Positions 19,460-27,277 of a DNA stretch of 64,000 nucleotides are shown in pieces. This DNA is from Caldalkalibacillus salinus (GTDB lineage Bacteria; Bacillota; Bacilli; Caldalkalibacillales; JCM-10596): NCBI RefSeq assembly GCF_016745835.1, contig NZ_JAERVL010000012.1:62001-126000 (forward strand). Direction: 5' to 3'. Numbering within the stretch: position 1 is the first letter of the stretch; each line of letters opens with the position of its first letter. The notes beneath the pieces were generated by a model. It saw only the letters and a list, made by a program, of their open reading frames with translations, made no database searches and was not told the origin of the DNA. The position numbers and the translations under genes were made by a program.

Positions 19460-20677
19460 TCAACGCTTGCCTTCTTGCTCAGCGATGTGACCGAGTATGT
19501 TATGCGCTAGAACTGCCTTGGACCTGAGTGACCACGTTTCCTTTGTCCCAGATCGGTGTAGAACCGCTGCGATATTCGTATCTGTGCCGAAGCCAGCTCC
19601 CTGTTGGGTGACATCATTGACGACGATGTAATCGAGGTTCTTTTTCTCTAATTTCTGTGAGGCGTGTTCTTCAATGTTTGTGGTTTCAGCAGCAAATCCG
19701 ACTAAAATTTGGTCTGTTTTTCTTGCACCTAATGTTTTTAAAATGTCCTTCGTCTTGGTTAGCTGTAGGGTCATCGTCTCTCCAGCCTTTTTGATTTTTT
19801 GCTCTGCTACTTCAGCAGGTTGATAATCAACAACTGCCGCTGCTTTTATGACGACATCAACCTGTTCAAAACGCGAGGACACCGCCTCATACATCTCTTG
19901 CGTCGATGTCACATTGATGACTTCGACTTGAGGAGGTGGTGTTAACGATACAGGCCCGCTAACAAGCGTGACTTTTGCTCCGGCTTCGGCTGCTGCTTGG
20001 GCTAAGGCATAGCCCATTTTTCCTGAGGAGTAATTTGAAATATATCGAACAGGGTCAAGGTTTTCCCTTGTAGGCCCTGCGGTCACAAGAACCTTTTTTT
20101 CTCCCCACCATCGTCTTGTAGTCTCATGTCCTCTTGAAAAGTAAGCTTCCACCTCTTGGATGAGGTCATTTGGTTCAGGCAAACGTCCCTTACCCACATA
20201 GCCACAGGCGAGCAAGCCTTCGCCCGGGGCGATCAGTTTTACTCCTCTGTTACGGATGGTGTTCATATTGTCTTGGACAGCCGGATGATCATACATATGA
20301 CCATTCATGGCGGGGGCCATCCATACTGGCGCCTGTGTTGCTAATAACGTTGTTGAGAGCATATCATCAGCTTGGCCGTTTGCTAGCTTAGCAATGACGT
20401 TAGCCGTTGCAGGTGCGACTAGGAATAGATCAGCATGGTCAGCAAGGTCTATATGGGATACAACAGAAGGATCTGCTTCTTCAAATGTATCGGTATACAC
20501 ATGATGCCGAGATAAAGCTTGGAACGTTAAGGGTTGTACGAATTTAGTTGCTGACTCCGTCATGATCACCCTGACATCTGCACCCTTTTGTTTGAGCTGA
20601 CTACATACCGTCGCTGCCTTGTAAGCTGCAATCCCGCCTGATACACCTAACACGATCAGTTTTCCCTCTACACTCAT
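19460..20677 (-). CDS. coaBC: Bifunctional CoaBC (phosphopantothenoylcysteine synthase/decarboxylase)
   Basis: This catalyses two steps of coenzyme A synthesis: joining cysteine to 4'-phosphopantothenate and decarboxylating the product. The N-terminal flavoprotein domain (about 1-180) has GVSGGIAAYKAA, a catalytic-type His region and APAMNGHMYDHPAVQ. The C-terminal synthase domain has GPTRENLDPVRYISNYSSGKMG and VGFAAET. I use the ATG at 20677 (405 aa), with GGAAGGA upstream. An earlier in-frame codon would add a 32-residue polar extension without support. Confidence 0.95.
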   Translation of the reverse strand: MSVEGKLIVLGVSGGIAAYKAATVCSQLKQKGADVRVIMTESATKFVQPLTFQALSRHHVYTDTFEEADPSVVSHIDLADHADLFLVAPATANVIAKLANGQADDMLSTTLLATQAPVWMAPAMNGHMYDHPAVQDNMNTIRNRGVKLIAPGEGLLACGYVGKGRLPEPNDLIQEVEAYFSRGHETTRRWWGEKKVLVTAGPTRENLDPVRYISNYSSGKMGYALAQAAAEAGAKVTLVSGPVSLTPPPQVEVINVTSTQEMYEAVSSRFEQVDVVIKAAAVVDYQPAEVAEQKIKKAGETMTLQLTKTKDILKTLGARKTDQILVGFAAETTNIEEHASQKLEKKNLDYIVVNDVTQQGAGFGTDTNIAAVLHRSGTKETWSLRSKAVLAHNILGHIAEQEGKR

Positions 20678-20772
20678 GGTTCTTCCTTCCCTTCGTCCCG
20701 TTTCTGGCTTATGTAGCTGAAATGTTGAGTTAGTGACATTTTTCTTGTTTTCGACTTTCTTGGGCTTTATCA

Positions 20773-20801
20773 TTGATAGACTAATGTATACACAGGATCA
20801 A
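20773..20801 (-). promoter_or_regulatory. Candidate promoter of coaBC
   Basis: On the minus strand TTGATC (20796-20801) and TATCAA (20773-20778) are separated by 17 bases. It lies downstream of the rpoZ terminator, where coaBC needs its own start. The -10 match is modest. Confidence 0.35.
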
Positions 20802-20833
20802 GCATCTAGTGGCAGCGGATAACACTCAATTGT

Positions 20834-20866
20834 TAAAAAAATAACAACCTTTAGGAGGTTGTTATT
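20834..20866 (-). terminator. Terminator at the end of rpoZ
   Basis: AATAACAACC and GGTTGTTATT form a 10-bp stem with a 7-base loop, followed on the minus strand by a run of T. The stem contains the rpoZ stop codon, so it ends the yicC-remA-gmk-rpoZ transcript. Confidence 0.88.
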
Positions 20867-21095
20867 CCGCTTCAGTTACTTCATCCACCTTTTTTTCAGT
20901 TACGTTGTCACCAACTTCAATAGCGCCCTCTAGTATTTCTTCCAATGATACACCGACCAATTTGTTCGATTGCGGGTCTTCTATATGTGTATCGTTTCTT
21001 TCTCTTAATTCACGCGCGCGTCTGGCCGCTAGTGCAACGAGCTTGTATTTTGAATCAACTCTTTGTAATAAATCATCAATAGATGGATATAGCAT
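20862..21095 (-). CDS. rpoZ: RNA polymerase omega subunit
   Basis: Omega supports assembly of the RNA polymerase core. The 77-residue protein starts MLYPSIDDLLQRVDSKYKLV and contains the family stretch ALAARRARELRE. The ATG at 21095 has AAGGAGG upstream. An in-frame ATG at 21113 is part of that leader and is rejected. The acidic tail and terminator follow at once. It is in the conserved order gmk-rpoZ-coaBC. Confidence 0.95.
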   Translation of the reverse strand: MLYPSIDDLLQRVDSKYKLVALAARRARELRERNDTHIEDPQSNKLVGVSLEEILEGAIEVGDNVTEKKVDEVTEAE

Positions 21096-21139
21096 GTCAT
21101 CATCCTCCTTCATGCGAGATACGCTTCATCTCCCGATTA

Positions 21140-21739
21140 TTATATCATGTTTTTGTATTGATTGACCCTGGATTTGCAGTGTTCTGCCGTAATAATGGCC
21201 TTAATACGATCACAAGCTAAGTCAACTTCATCATTAACCACAGCATAATCGTAGTGTTCAATCATACCGATCTCTTCCTTGGCCACAGATAAACGGTTCT
21301 TTAGTGATTCGTCCGTTTCTGTCCCTCTCGTTGTAATTCGGTTCTTCAGCTCTTCCATACTTGGCGGTGCGAGGAAGATAAATACGCCTTCAGGGAATTT
21401 TTCTTTTACTTTTAGCGCACCCTGTACTTCAATTTCTAGGAAAACGTCATTCCCCTTGTCTAGTTGCTCTTCAACATAGGCTCTTGGTGTACCATAGTAA
21501 TTATTCACATATTCTGCCCATTCTAAAAGCTCATTCTGTTCAATCATCCGTTCAAATTCTGCTTTCGTTTTGAAAAAATAATTAACCCCATCAACTTCTC
21601 CCTCTCTAGGTGCCCGGGTCGTAGCCGAAACAGAATACACGAAATTCTGCGATTGACTTCTTAAAGCCGAGCAGACTGTGCCTTTTCCTACGCCAGAAGG
21701 TCCAGAAAGTACAATGAGTAAACCTCTACCTTTGTCCAC
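21140..21739 (-). CDS. gmk: Guanylate kinase
   Basis: Gmk phosphorylates GMP to GDP. The 199-residue protein shows the P-loop [11 protein letters not shown], the GMP-binding residues in [19 protein letters not shown] and the lid region [10 protein letters not shown]. The start is a GTG with AAGGAGG upstream. It lies between remA and rpoZ. Confidence 0.97.
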   Translation of the reverse strand: MDKGRGLLIVLSGPSGVGKGTVCSALRSQSQNFVYSVSATTRAPREGEVDGVNYFFKTKAEFERMIEQNELLEWAEYVNNYYGTPRAYVEEQLDKGNDVFLEIEVQGALKVKEKFPEGVFIFLAPPSMEELKNRITTRGTETDESLKNRLSVAKEEIGMIEHYDYAVVNDEVDLACDRIKAIITAEHCKSRVNQYKNMI

Positions 21740-21750
21740 AATGATCCTCC

Positions 21751-22008
21751 TTATGATTCATCCGATAAATCATCTTTGGAATTTAAACGCTGAGCGACCG
21801 TTTCTGGTTGAACGGCGGATAAAATAACATGGTCACTATCAGTAATAATAACCGCTCTCGTTCTTCTACCATATGTCGCGTCAATCAACATATTACGGTC
21901 ACGAGCCGTTTGTATCACTCTCTTAATGGGAGATGATTCTGGGCTTACGATCGATACGATGCGTTGTGCGCTCACGATATTCCCGAAACCGATATTGATA
22001 AGTTTCAT
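21751..22008 (-). CDS. remA: Extracellular matrix regulator RemA
   Basis: RemA is a DNA-binding protein that activates biofilm matrix and osmoprotection genes in B. subtilis. The 85-residue protein starts [18 protein letters not shown] and has the conserved [19 protein letters not shown] segment. It lies upstream of gmk in the order yicC-remA-gmk, which is conserved in Bacillaceae. Confidence 0.94.
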   Translation of the reverse strand: MKLINIGFGNIVSAQRIVSIVSPESSPIKRVIQTARDRNMLIDATYGRRTRAVIITDSDHVILSAVQPETVAQRLNSKDDLSDES

Positions 22009-22047
22009 AATATTTTCATTGACCTCCTGAATATAATTTAAACAAGT

Positions 22048-22932
22048 TTATTCCACATTCTGTACTTGTTCTCTCAGCTTTTCTAGTTCACTTTTTAATT
22101 CTACTACACTTTGACTGATGTCAATGTCATTCGCTTTTGAACCAATCGTGTTCATTTCTCTGTTCATTTCCTGTATGAGAAAATCAAGCTTCCGCCCAAC
22201 AGGCTCCGTCTGCTCTAAGTTATGTAGAAATTGATCATAATGACTTTCCAGCCGTGTGATCTCTTCGGAGATGTCCGCTTTTTCTGCGAATAGAGCCACC
22301 TCTGTTAGCAGTCTCGATTGATCAGCGTCAATGGCGTCCGGCAACCATTCTTTTACACGACCTTCTAGTTTCTTGGCGTACTGATCCTTCACGTTAGGCG
22401 CTTGTACTTTTATCTGTTCTAAGAGCCCCTGCATTTTACTGATTCGCATTTGTAGATCCTTGGTTAACGCTTTACCCTCCAATGTTCGCATTTTGACAAG
22501 TTCATCGGTCGCTTGATCCACCGCTTGTAATAGCACGTTGCGATAAGTGTATTCATCATCGGAAAGCTCTTCTTCAATTTGAAAGAGATCTTGAATACCA
22601 AGCATATCCTGAACGGATACTTCCCCCTCAATGTCTAATCGATCCCTCATCTCTTTGACCGAAAGACAGTAGGCTTTTGCTAACTCCCAATCGACCTTTA
22701 ATGACTTTTTAACGAGAGATTCGGTATTGAAGGTCATGTACACATCGATTCTTCCACGTTGCACTTTCTGTTGTATTCTTTTTTTAATGTTATCTTCTAA
22801 GAACATTAAATGACGTGGAAGACGAACAGCTATCTCACAAAAACGGTGGTTGACTGCACGAATTTCAACCGATAGCTTGATGTCATTCCACGACGATTCA
22901 TATCTTCCGTATCCAGTCATACTTTTAAGCAA
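22048..22932 (-). CDS. yicC: YicC/YloC family endoribonuclease
   Basis: This family was long known as a stress-induced protein; members have been described as endoribonucleases. The 294-residue protein begins MLKSMTGYGRYE, has EIRAVNHRFCEI, a long coiled helical middle and the C-terminal GRKLDFLIQEMNREMNTIGSK signature. The start is a TTG with GGATGTGA upstream. It is first in the yicC-remA-gmk-rpoZ operon. Confidence 0.92.
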   Translation of the reverse strand: MLKSMTGYGRYESSWNDIKLSVEIRAVNHRFCEIAVRLPRHLMFLEDNIKKRIQQKVQRGRIDVYMTFNTESLVKKSLKVDWELAKAYCLSVKEMRDRLDIEGEVSVQDMLGIQDLFQIEEELSDDEYTYRNVLLQAVDQATDELVKMRTLEGKALTKDLQMRISKMQGLLEQIKVQAPNVKDQYAKKLEGRVKEWLPDAIDADQSRLLTEVALFAEKADISEEITRLESHYDQFLHNLEQTEPVGRKLDFLIQEMNREMNTIGSKANDIDISQSVVELKSELEKLREQVQNVE

Positions 22933-22954
22933 TAAAAATCACATCCACTCGTCT

Positions 22955-22983
22955 ATTTTAATCAATTTTTCTAGGTGATACAA
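22955..22983 (-). promoter_or_regulatory. Sigma-A promoter of yicC-remA-gmk-rpoZ
   Basis: On the minus strand TTGTAT (22978-22983) and TAAAAT (22955-22960) are separated by 17 bases, about 23 bases before the TTG start. Confidence 0.7.
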
Positions 22984-23126
22984 GGGGAGAAAAGCGTACA
23001 TGCAATATACAAGGTCTCTTTTACCCGTTTTCGCCAGTGCTTAAACCTATGTTTACAAAATAATGAAACCCATCCCTTTATAATCGGTTGCATTAGTCAT
23101 TGTTTTGTCACCGTTAACATATCAAA

Positions 23127-23162
23127 TAAAAAAACAAAGCACAACAGCGTCGCACTTTGTTT
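23127..23162 (-). terminator. Terminator of the 46-codon gene
   Basis: On the minus strand AACAAAGTGC pairs with TGCTTTGTT-type sequence (two wobble pairs) and is followed by seven T. It lies about 30 bases after the stop of the ORF at 23192-23332, which fits a monocistronic transcript. Confidence 0.65.
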
Positions 23163-23191
23163 CTCTCTTTTTTATCTCTTTTTCTGAATAT

Positions 23192-23332
23192 TTACGTCGC
23201 TTTTTTCACAAGGGGTTTCTTTTGTCGAAAGCGTCGGACTCTTCCGTTACCAAATCTGAAGAAATAGCCACCTTCTCTTGACTTGAGGATTTGAAACCCG
23301 AGTAGGTGCATGACCGTTACATAGTATGCCAA
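23192..23332 (-). CDS. Small basic protein of unknown function (46 aa)
   Basis: I do not recognise this protein. It starts at a TTG with a near-ideal AGGAGG 9 bases upstream and reads 46 codons. The N-terminal third is hydrophobic and aromatic (MAYYVTVMHLLGFQIL). A glycine/phenylalanine segment (GGYFFRFGNG) and a very basic tail (RVRRFRQKKPLVKKAT) follow. A terminator lies 30 bases downstream. The layout of hydrophobic start and basic tail suggests membrane or nucleic acid association, but that is inference. It is divergent from the YfkD-family gene. A weak sporulation-type -10 (CATAGGAC) lies upstream. Confidence 0.6.
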   Translation of the reverse strand: MAYYVTVMHLLGFQILKSREGGYFFRFGNGRVRRFRQKKPLVKKAT

Positions 23333-23408
23333 AGATTTTCACCTCCTCATTTCATACCTATGGGAGATGATGAATGTCCTATGACAATTTTAGTTAATTT
23401 ATATTTAT

Positions 23409-23438
23409 TACATATCGCCCTCACATTAGAACATACTA
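23409..23438 (+). promoter_or_regulatory. Sigma-G-like promoter of the YfkD-family gene
   Basis: TACATA (23409-23414) and CATACTA (23432-23438) are separated by 17 bases. CATACTA is the consensus forespore sigma-G/F -10 element, and TACATA is one base from TGCATA-type -35 sequences. It lies about 35 bases before the ATG. Confidence 0.5.
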
Positions 23439-23472
23439 GGGAATGAAGTTTTGAATGTAAAGGGGTATTCTT

Positions 23473-24279
23473 ATGAACAAAAAATACGTCAGCATTTTGA
23501 CGCTGGTTTGTTTTGCTATATCGTCCTTGGTTCATCCTGTTGTTCATGCAGAAAACGAAGGACAACGGAAGCATGAAAGGATTGAGTTACCAGATTCGGT
23601 GAAAGATATTTCTCGATCGAATACGTATCCTAATCCTGATATTGATCCCGAATACGTTGAGCCTAGTCCGGCAACAGAAGAATTGCTGGAAACATGCCAA
23701 TATCACATTGATAATCCTAACCTCATCCGTTTACTGAACGAATCAACGATCAAAAATTCTAGGTTTGCACTAGGTTTCCGGGCCAATATCTATTTAGGAA
23801 ATTGGGCACTTAATTACGAGTCAAACGAGACGACTGTTAACTGGGAGTATAAGGAAGCCAATGTCAACATGTTAGACAACCGGGGCGGTAATTCAACAGC
23901 CGAATTAACTTATGCTCAAGAAGAAAACTTCATCGCTAACGGTGGACTCACAACAAATGTCCTTGCCGAAGACGACGTGAAAAAGTTAATGATCGGGGCT
24001 GCTAAGCGGAATACCGGCCTTAACTTAGCCTTCAAAAGTCAAATTGGTAAAGGGACTAAGCATGATATTCTCATGAAAGTTCCTGTGGGCAAAAAAGGCG
24101 CTCTACACGCCCATGTTCCCGCTGCGAGCGAACGAGGTGTGATTACTTATGGAGAAGTTTATCTCGACATTAAGGGTTCAGAAAAAAAGCTTATTATTAA
24201 AAATGTGACCCAAAAAGGGGTTGGGGCATGGATTCCCGTACAGGACAAACTTTCATTTAAATACATGCTGTCAAATTAA
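23473..24279 (+). CDS. YfkD-family secreted protein
   Basis: The 268-residue protein has a clear signal peptide (about 1-27, MNKKYVSILTLVCFAISSL ending in VHA). A conserved soluble domain follows, with NPNLIRLLNES, IYLGNWALNYES, WEYKEANVN, NRGGNST and GVGAWIPVQDKLSF. From memory this matches B. subtilis YfkD, a protein of unknown function in Bacillaceae. It has AAAGGGG upstream of the ATG. A sigma-G-like promoter suggests expression in the forespore, which would place the product at the spore membrane or intermembrane space. That location is inference. Confidence 0.72.
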   Translation: MNKKYVSILTLVCFAISSLVHPVVHAENEGQRKHERIELPDSVKDISRSNTYPNPDIDPEYVEPSPATEELLETCQYHIDNPNLIRLLNESTIKNSRFALGFRANIYLGNWALNYESNETTVNWEYKEANVNMLDNRGGNSTAELTYAQEENFIANGGLTTNVLAEDDVKKLMIGAAKRNTGLNLAFKSQIGKGTKHDILMKVPVGKKGALHAHVPAASERGVITYGEVYLDIKGSEKKLIIKNVTQKGVGAWIPVQDKLSFKYMLSN

Positions 24280-24306
24280 AATGCTTGCTGTACCCCTATA
24301 TGAACA

Positions 24307-24402
24307 ACAATACAAAGCACCCTCAGGCTACCCTTACGTTGCATCTTTTGTGAATGATGCGTGCAAGGTTATGCCTCTAAAGGGTGCTTTGGTTGTGTTT
24401 TT
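24307..24402 (+). terminator. Long imperfect hairpin after the YfkD-family gene
   Basis: The arms ACAAAGCACCCT and AGGGTGCTTTG pair over 11 bases, with further pairing inside (AGGC/GCCT and GCATC/GATGC), giving a stem-loop of roughly 95 bases. A T-rich stretch (GTTGTGTTTTT) follows on the plus strand, so it probably ends the YfkD transcript. The length is unusual for a simple terminator and could also be a remnant of a palindromic repeat. Confidence 0.6.
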
Positions 24403-24411
24403 AAACGATGA

Positions 24412-27135
24412 CTAACGACGCTCTTTTTTACTGTTGAATACGTGTGTAAAAGCGAGTGCGACAGAAGGCAGTGCGGCAAAGAAGAGAACAAAAATCCATT
24501 CTTGAACACTGAGTGATACTGTACGGAAGATCGGTTGCAACGCCTCGAGATACATAACCCCTAACAACATTAAAGTTGAGGTCAGCACGGCTAAGATGAG
24601 CCACTTATTTTCAAAGGGATTACGGTGAAAGATGGATTTCTCGCTTCGACAGTCAAATACGTGTATTAACTGCGACATGACAAGGGTGGCAAACGCAATC
24701 GTTTGAGCTCTAATGAGATCGTCAGGGTGGTTCTGTAGCGTCAACCAGAATGCTGCTAAAGTAGCTAAACCGATGAGCAAACCTCTTGAACAAATTTTCC
24801 ACCCTAACCCTCTTGCAAATATACTTTCTTTTCGTTCTCGTGGCGGAATGGACATGACATTTTTTTCAGAAGGGTCCACCCCTAAAGCCATGGCTGGTAG
24901 CCCATCTGTGACAAGGTTAACCCACAGGATTTGGATAGGCACGAGCGGAAGGGGCATACCTGCGAGCATAGCGAAGAACATCACTAGAATCTCCCCAACG
25001 TTAGAGGCTAGCATGTAACGGATAAACTTACGGATGTTTTCATAGATGTTACGCCCTTCTTCAATCGCTGCTTTAATCGTTGAAAAGTTATCATCACTCA
25101 GAATAAGTGATGAAGCTTCTTTGGATACGTCTGTCCCTGTAATCCCCATTGCAATACCAATATCTGATGCTTTTATGGCAGGAGCATCATTCACTCCGTC
25201 ACCCGTCATAGCCACAACATGTCCCTTCTTCTGTAGCGCTTTGACAATGCGTAATTTATGTTCAGGTGATACGCGCGCATAGACTGTGACGTCCTCTACA
25301 ATATCCTCAAATGCCTGCTGTCCCATATTCTCCAGCTCAGTGCCATTGATAGACATACTGCCTTGTTGTCTGATCCCTAATTGCTGCGCAATGGCTTCCG
25401 CTGTTTTCTGATGGTCACCTGTAATCATCACTGTTTTTATCCCTGCTTGTTTACACTCTGATATGGCTTGTTTCACTTCTTCTCTCGGAGGATCGATCAT
25501 ACCGAACAATCCGACAAAGACTAAGTGTTGTTCGGCTTGAAATTCATTCTGTAACTCATGTGGGCCGGCATCTCTGTAAGCAATGGCCAAATTTCTCAAG
25601 GCCATTCCGGCTAATCGATCATTCGCTTTTATAATGTGTTGACGAATATGATCCGTTAGCGGTGTCTTCCTTCCGTTCCATATCACATGGGTACACCGCT
25701 CTAGTAGAACATCTGGGGCACCCTTTGTGACCACTTTTCTGTGACCGTCGGAAGTGGTTACGTATACTGTCATCATTTTTCTGGCCGAATCAAAAGGAAA
25801 CTCTTCTAACCGTTGATACGTTTGATTTAGTTTATTTTTCCAAATACCCGCCTTAGCGCCAGCGACCATTAAGGCACCCTCTGTCGGATCACCTGTAATA
25901 TCCCAGTATGTCTTTTTCTTTTTCAACAAGCCGCCATCCACTTCAGCCTCTTCAGATAATGTGGCATTGTTACATAGGACCCCAAATTCAAGCATTTGGG
26001 ATACCAGGGACTGTTGAGCATGCGTCAATGTATGCCCGCCTTCTTTATAAAATTTTCCTTTCGGTTCATAGCCTGAACCTGTGACTTCGATGAGCTGATT
26101 ATTGAGCCACATCGTCGTGACGGTCATTTTATTTTGGGTCAGCGTCCCCGTTTTATCGGAACAGATCACGGAGGCACACCCCAAGGTTTCAACAGAAGGC
26201 AGTTTTCGTACGATGGCTTTTCTCTTAATCATTCGCTGAACACCGAGTGCGAGGGCAATGGTCACGACGGCAGGTAATCCCTCTGGAATAGCTGCAACGG
26301 CCAAACTCACGCCGGCCAAAAACATTTTATACGCATCGTGCCCGTGCCATATACCTGTAAAAACCACGATCGCTGTTAATATAAGCGCGACGGTGATTAA
26401 GACTTTTCCCAGTTGCTCTAGACGGTGTTGAAGCGGTGTCTGTATAGACTCTGTTGTTTGAATCAACTCCGCAATCTGTCCCATTTGCGAGTCCATCCCT
26501 GTGGCGACAACAATGCCTTGTCCCGATCCCCGCGTCACCAATGTGCCCATAAAAGCCATATTATACTGATCGCCTAAACTGACATTCTCATCTCGAATGA
26601 CTTGCACTGCCTCTTTGTACACGGGGACTGATTCTCCCGTCAGTGCAGACTCCTCAATGTTGACACCCTTTGTTTCAAAGAGGCGTAAATCTGCTGGGAT
26701 GCGATCTCCCGCCTCAAAATAAATGATATCTCCTGGTACAAGCTCAGAAGCGGGAATCTCCTCAAGCTTACCTTCTCGTATGACATGGGCCGTGGGCGCA
26801 GTCAGCTCTTTGAGTGCGATGAGCGATTTTTCAGCTCTATATTCCTGAACAAAGCCTAATATCGCATTAAGAACAACAATAGCAATGATCGTAATGGCAT
26901 CCGTATACTCGCCTAGTAAACCTGACACGAGCGTGGCTGCTAATAAGACCAGGACCATAAAATCTTTGAACTGATTTAATAAAATGGCAAATGCCGAGAT
27001 TTGACTTTGGTCCTGTAGCTGATTTGGCCCAACACGACGCAGTCTTTGTTTTGCTTCCTTCCAATCTAATCCCTGCTGCATATTTGTCTGTAACGTGGCT
27101 TCAACCGCTTTTTCGTCTTGTGTGTACCATTTCAC
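24412..27135 (-). CDS. Calcium-type cation P-type ATPase (YloB-like)
   Basis: This pump moves divalent cations, probably Ca2+, across the membrane using ATP. The ~907-residue protein has the order of type IIA ATPases: an N-terminal cation domain, membrane helices (first pair about 50-95) and the actuator motif TGES. The PEGLP calcium-site helix, phosphorylation motif DKTGTLT (Asp near 327), KGAPD, TGDGVNDAP and a C-terminal six-helix bundle follow. It resembles B. subtilis YloB throughout, with a longer N-domain insertion (KKKKTYWDI). I prefer the GTG at 27135, with GGGGTGA upstream. GTG at 27144 is possible. Confidence 0.93.
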   Translation of the reverse strand: MKWYTQDEKAVEATLQTNMQQGLDWKEAKQRLRRVGPNQLQDQSQISAFAILLNQFKDFMVLVLLAATLVSGLLGEYTDAITIIAIVVLNAILGFVQEYRAEKSLIALKELTAPTAHVIREGKLEEIPASELVPGDIIYFEAGDRIPADLRLFETKGVNIEESALTGESVPVYKEAVQVIRDENVSLGDQYNMAFMGTLVTRGSGQGIVVATGMDSQMGQIAELIQTTESIQTPLQHRLEQLGKVLITVALILTAIVVFTGIWHGHDAYKMFLAGVSLAVAAIPEGLPAVVTIALALGVQRMIKRKAIVRKLPSVETLGCASVICSDKTGTLTQNKMTVTTMWLNNQLIEVTGSGYEPKGKFYKEGGHTLTHAQQSLVSQMLEFGVLCNNATLSEEAEVDGGLLKKKKTYWDITGDPTEGALMVAGAKAGIWKNKLNQTYQRLEEFPFDSARKMMTVYVTTSDGHRKVVTKGAPDVLLERCTHVIWNGRKTPLTDHIRQHIIKANDRLAGMALRNLAIAYRDAGPHELQNEFQAEQHLVFVGLFGMIDPPREEVKQAISECKQAGIKTVMITGDHQKTAEAIAQQLGIRQQGSMSINGTELENMGQQAFEDIVEDVTVYARVSPEHKLRIVKALQKKGHVVAMTGDGVNDAPAIKASDIGIAMGITGTDVSKEASSLILSDDNFSTIKAAIEEGRNIYENIRKFIRYMLASNVGEILVMFFAMLAGMPLPLVPIQILWVNLVTDGLPAMALGVDPSEKNVMSIPPRERKESIFARGLGWKICSRGLLIGLATLAAFWLTLQNHPDDLIRAQTIAFATLVMSQLIHVFDCRSEKSIFHRNPFENKWLILAVLTSTLMLLGVMYLEALQPIFRTVSLSVQEWIFVLFFAALPSVALAFTHVFNSKKERR

Positions 27136-27223
27136 CTCATTCACCCCAATGCTTGTTTTCTTGTCCTACTTCACTTTATTCAGGGAATCGGACAAACATG
27201 AGTGAAACTTTTCCCTCTTACTT

Positions 27224-27237
27224 GTCATGATCATGAC
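27224..27237. repeat. 14-bp perfect palindrome upstream of rqcH
   Basis: GTCATGATCATGAC is a perfect palindrome inside the spacer of a possible rqcH promoter (TTGTCA at 27223-27228, TACGAT 18 bases later) in the divergent yloB-rqcH region. It could be an operator, but no known regulator is assigned. Confidence 0.4.
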
Positions 27238-27277
27238 CGTGGTGATACGATAGATGTACTGTAAAGAGGTGAATGCT

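Noticed and set aside
22975-23187. Plus-strand 70-codon ORF between yicC and the 46-codon gene
   Set aside because: It runs over the yicC promoter and the minus-strand terminator, and has an odd composition rich in aromatic and cysteine residues. No family pattern is visible.
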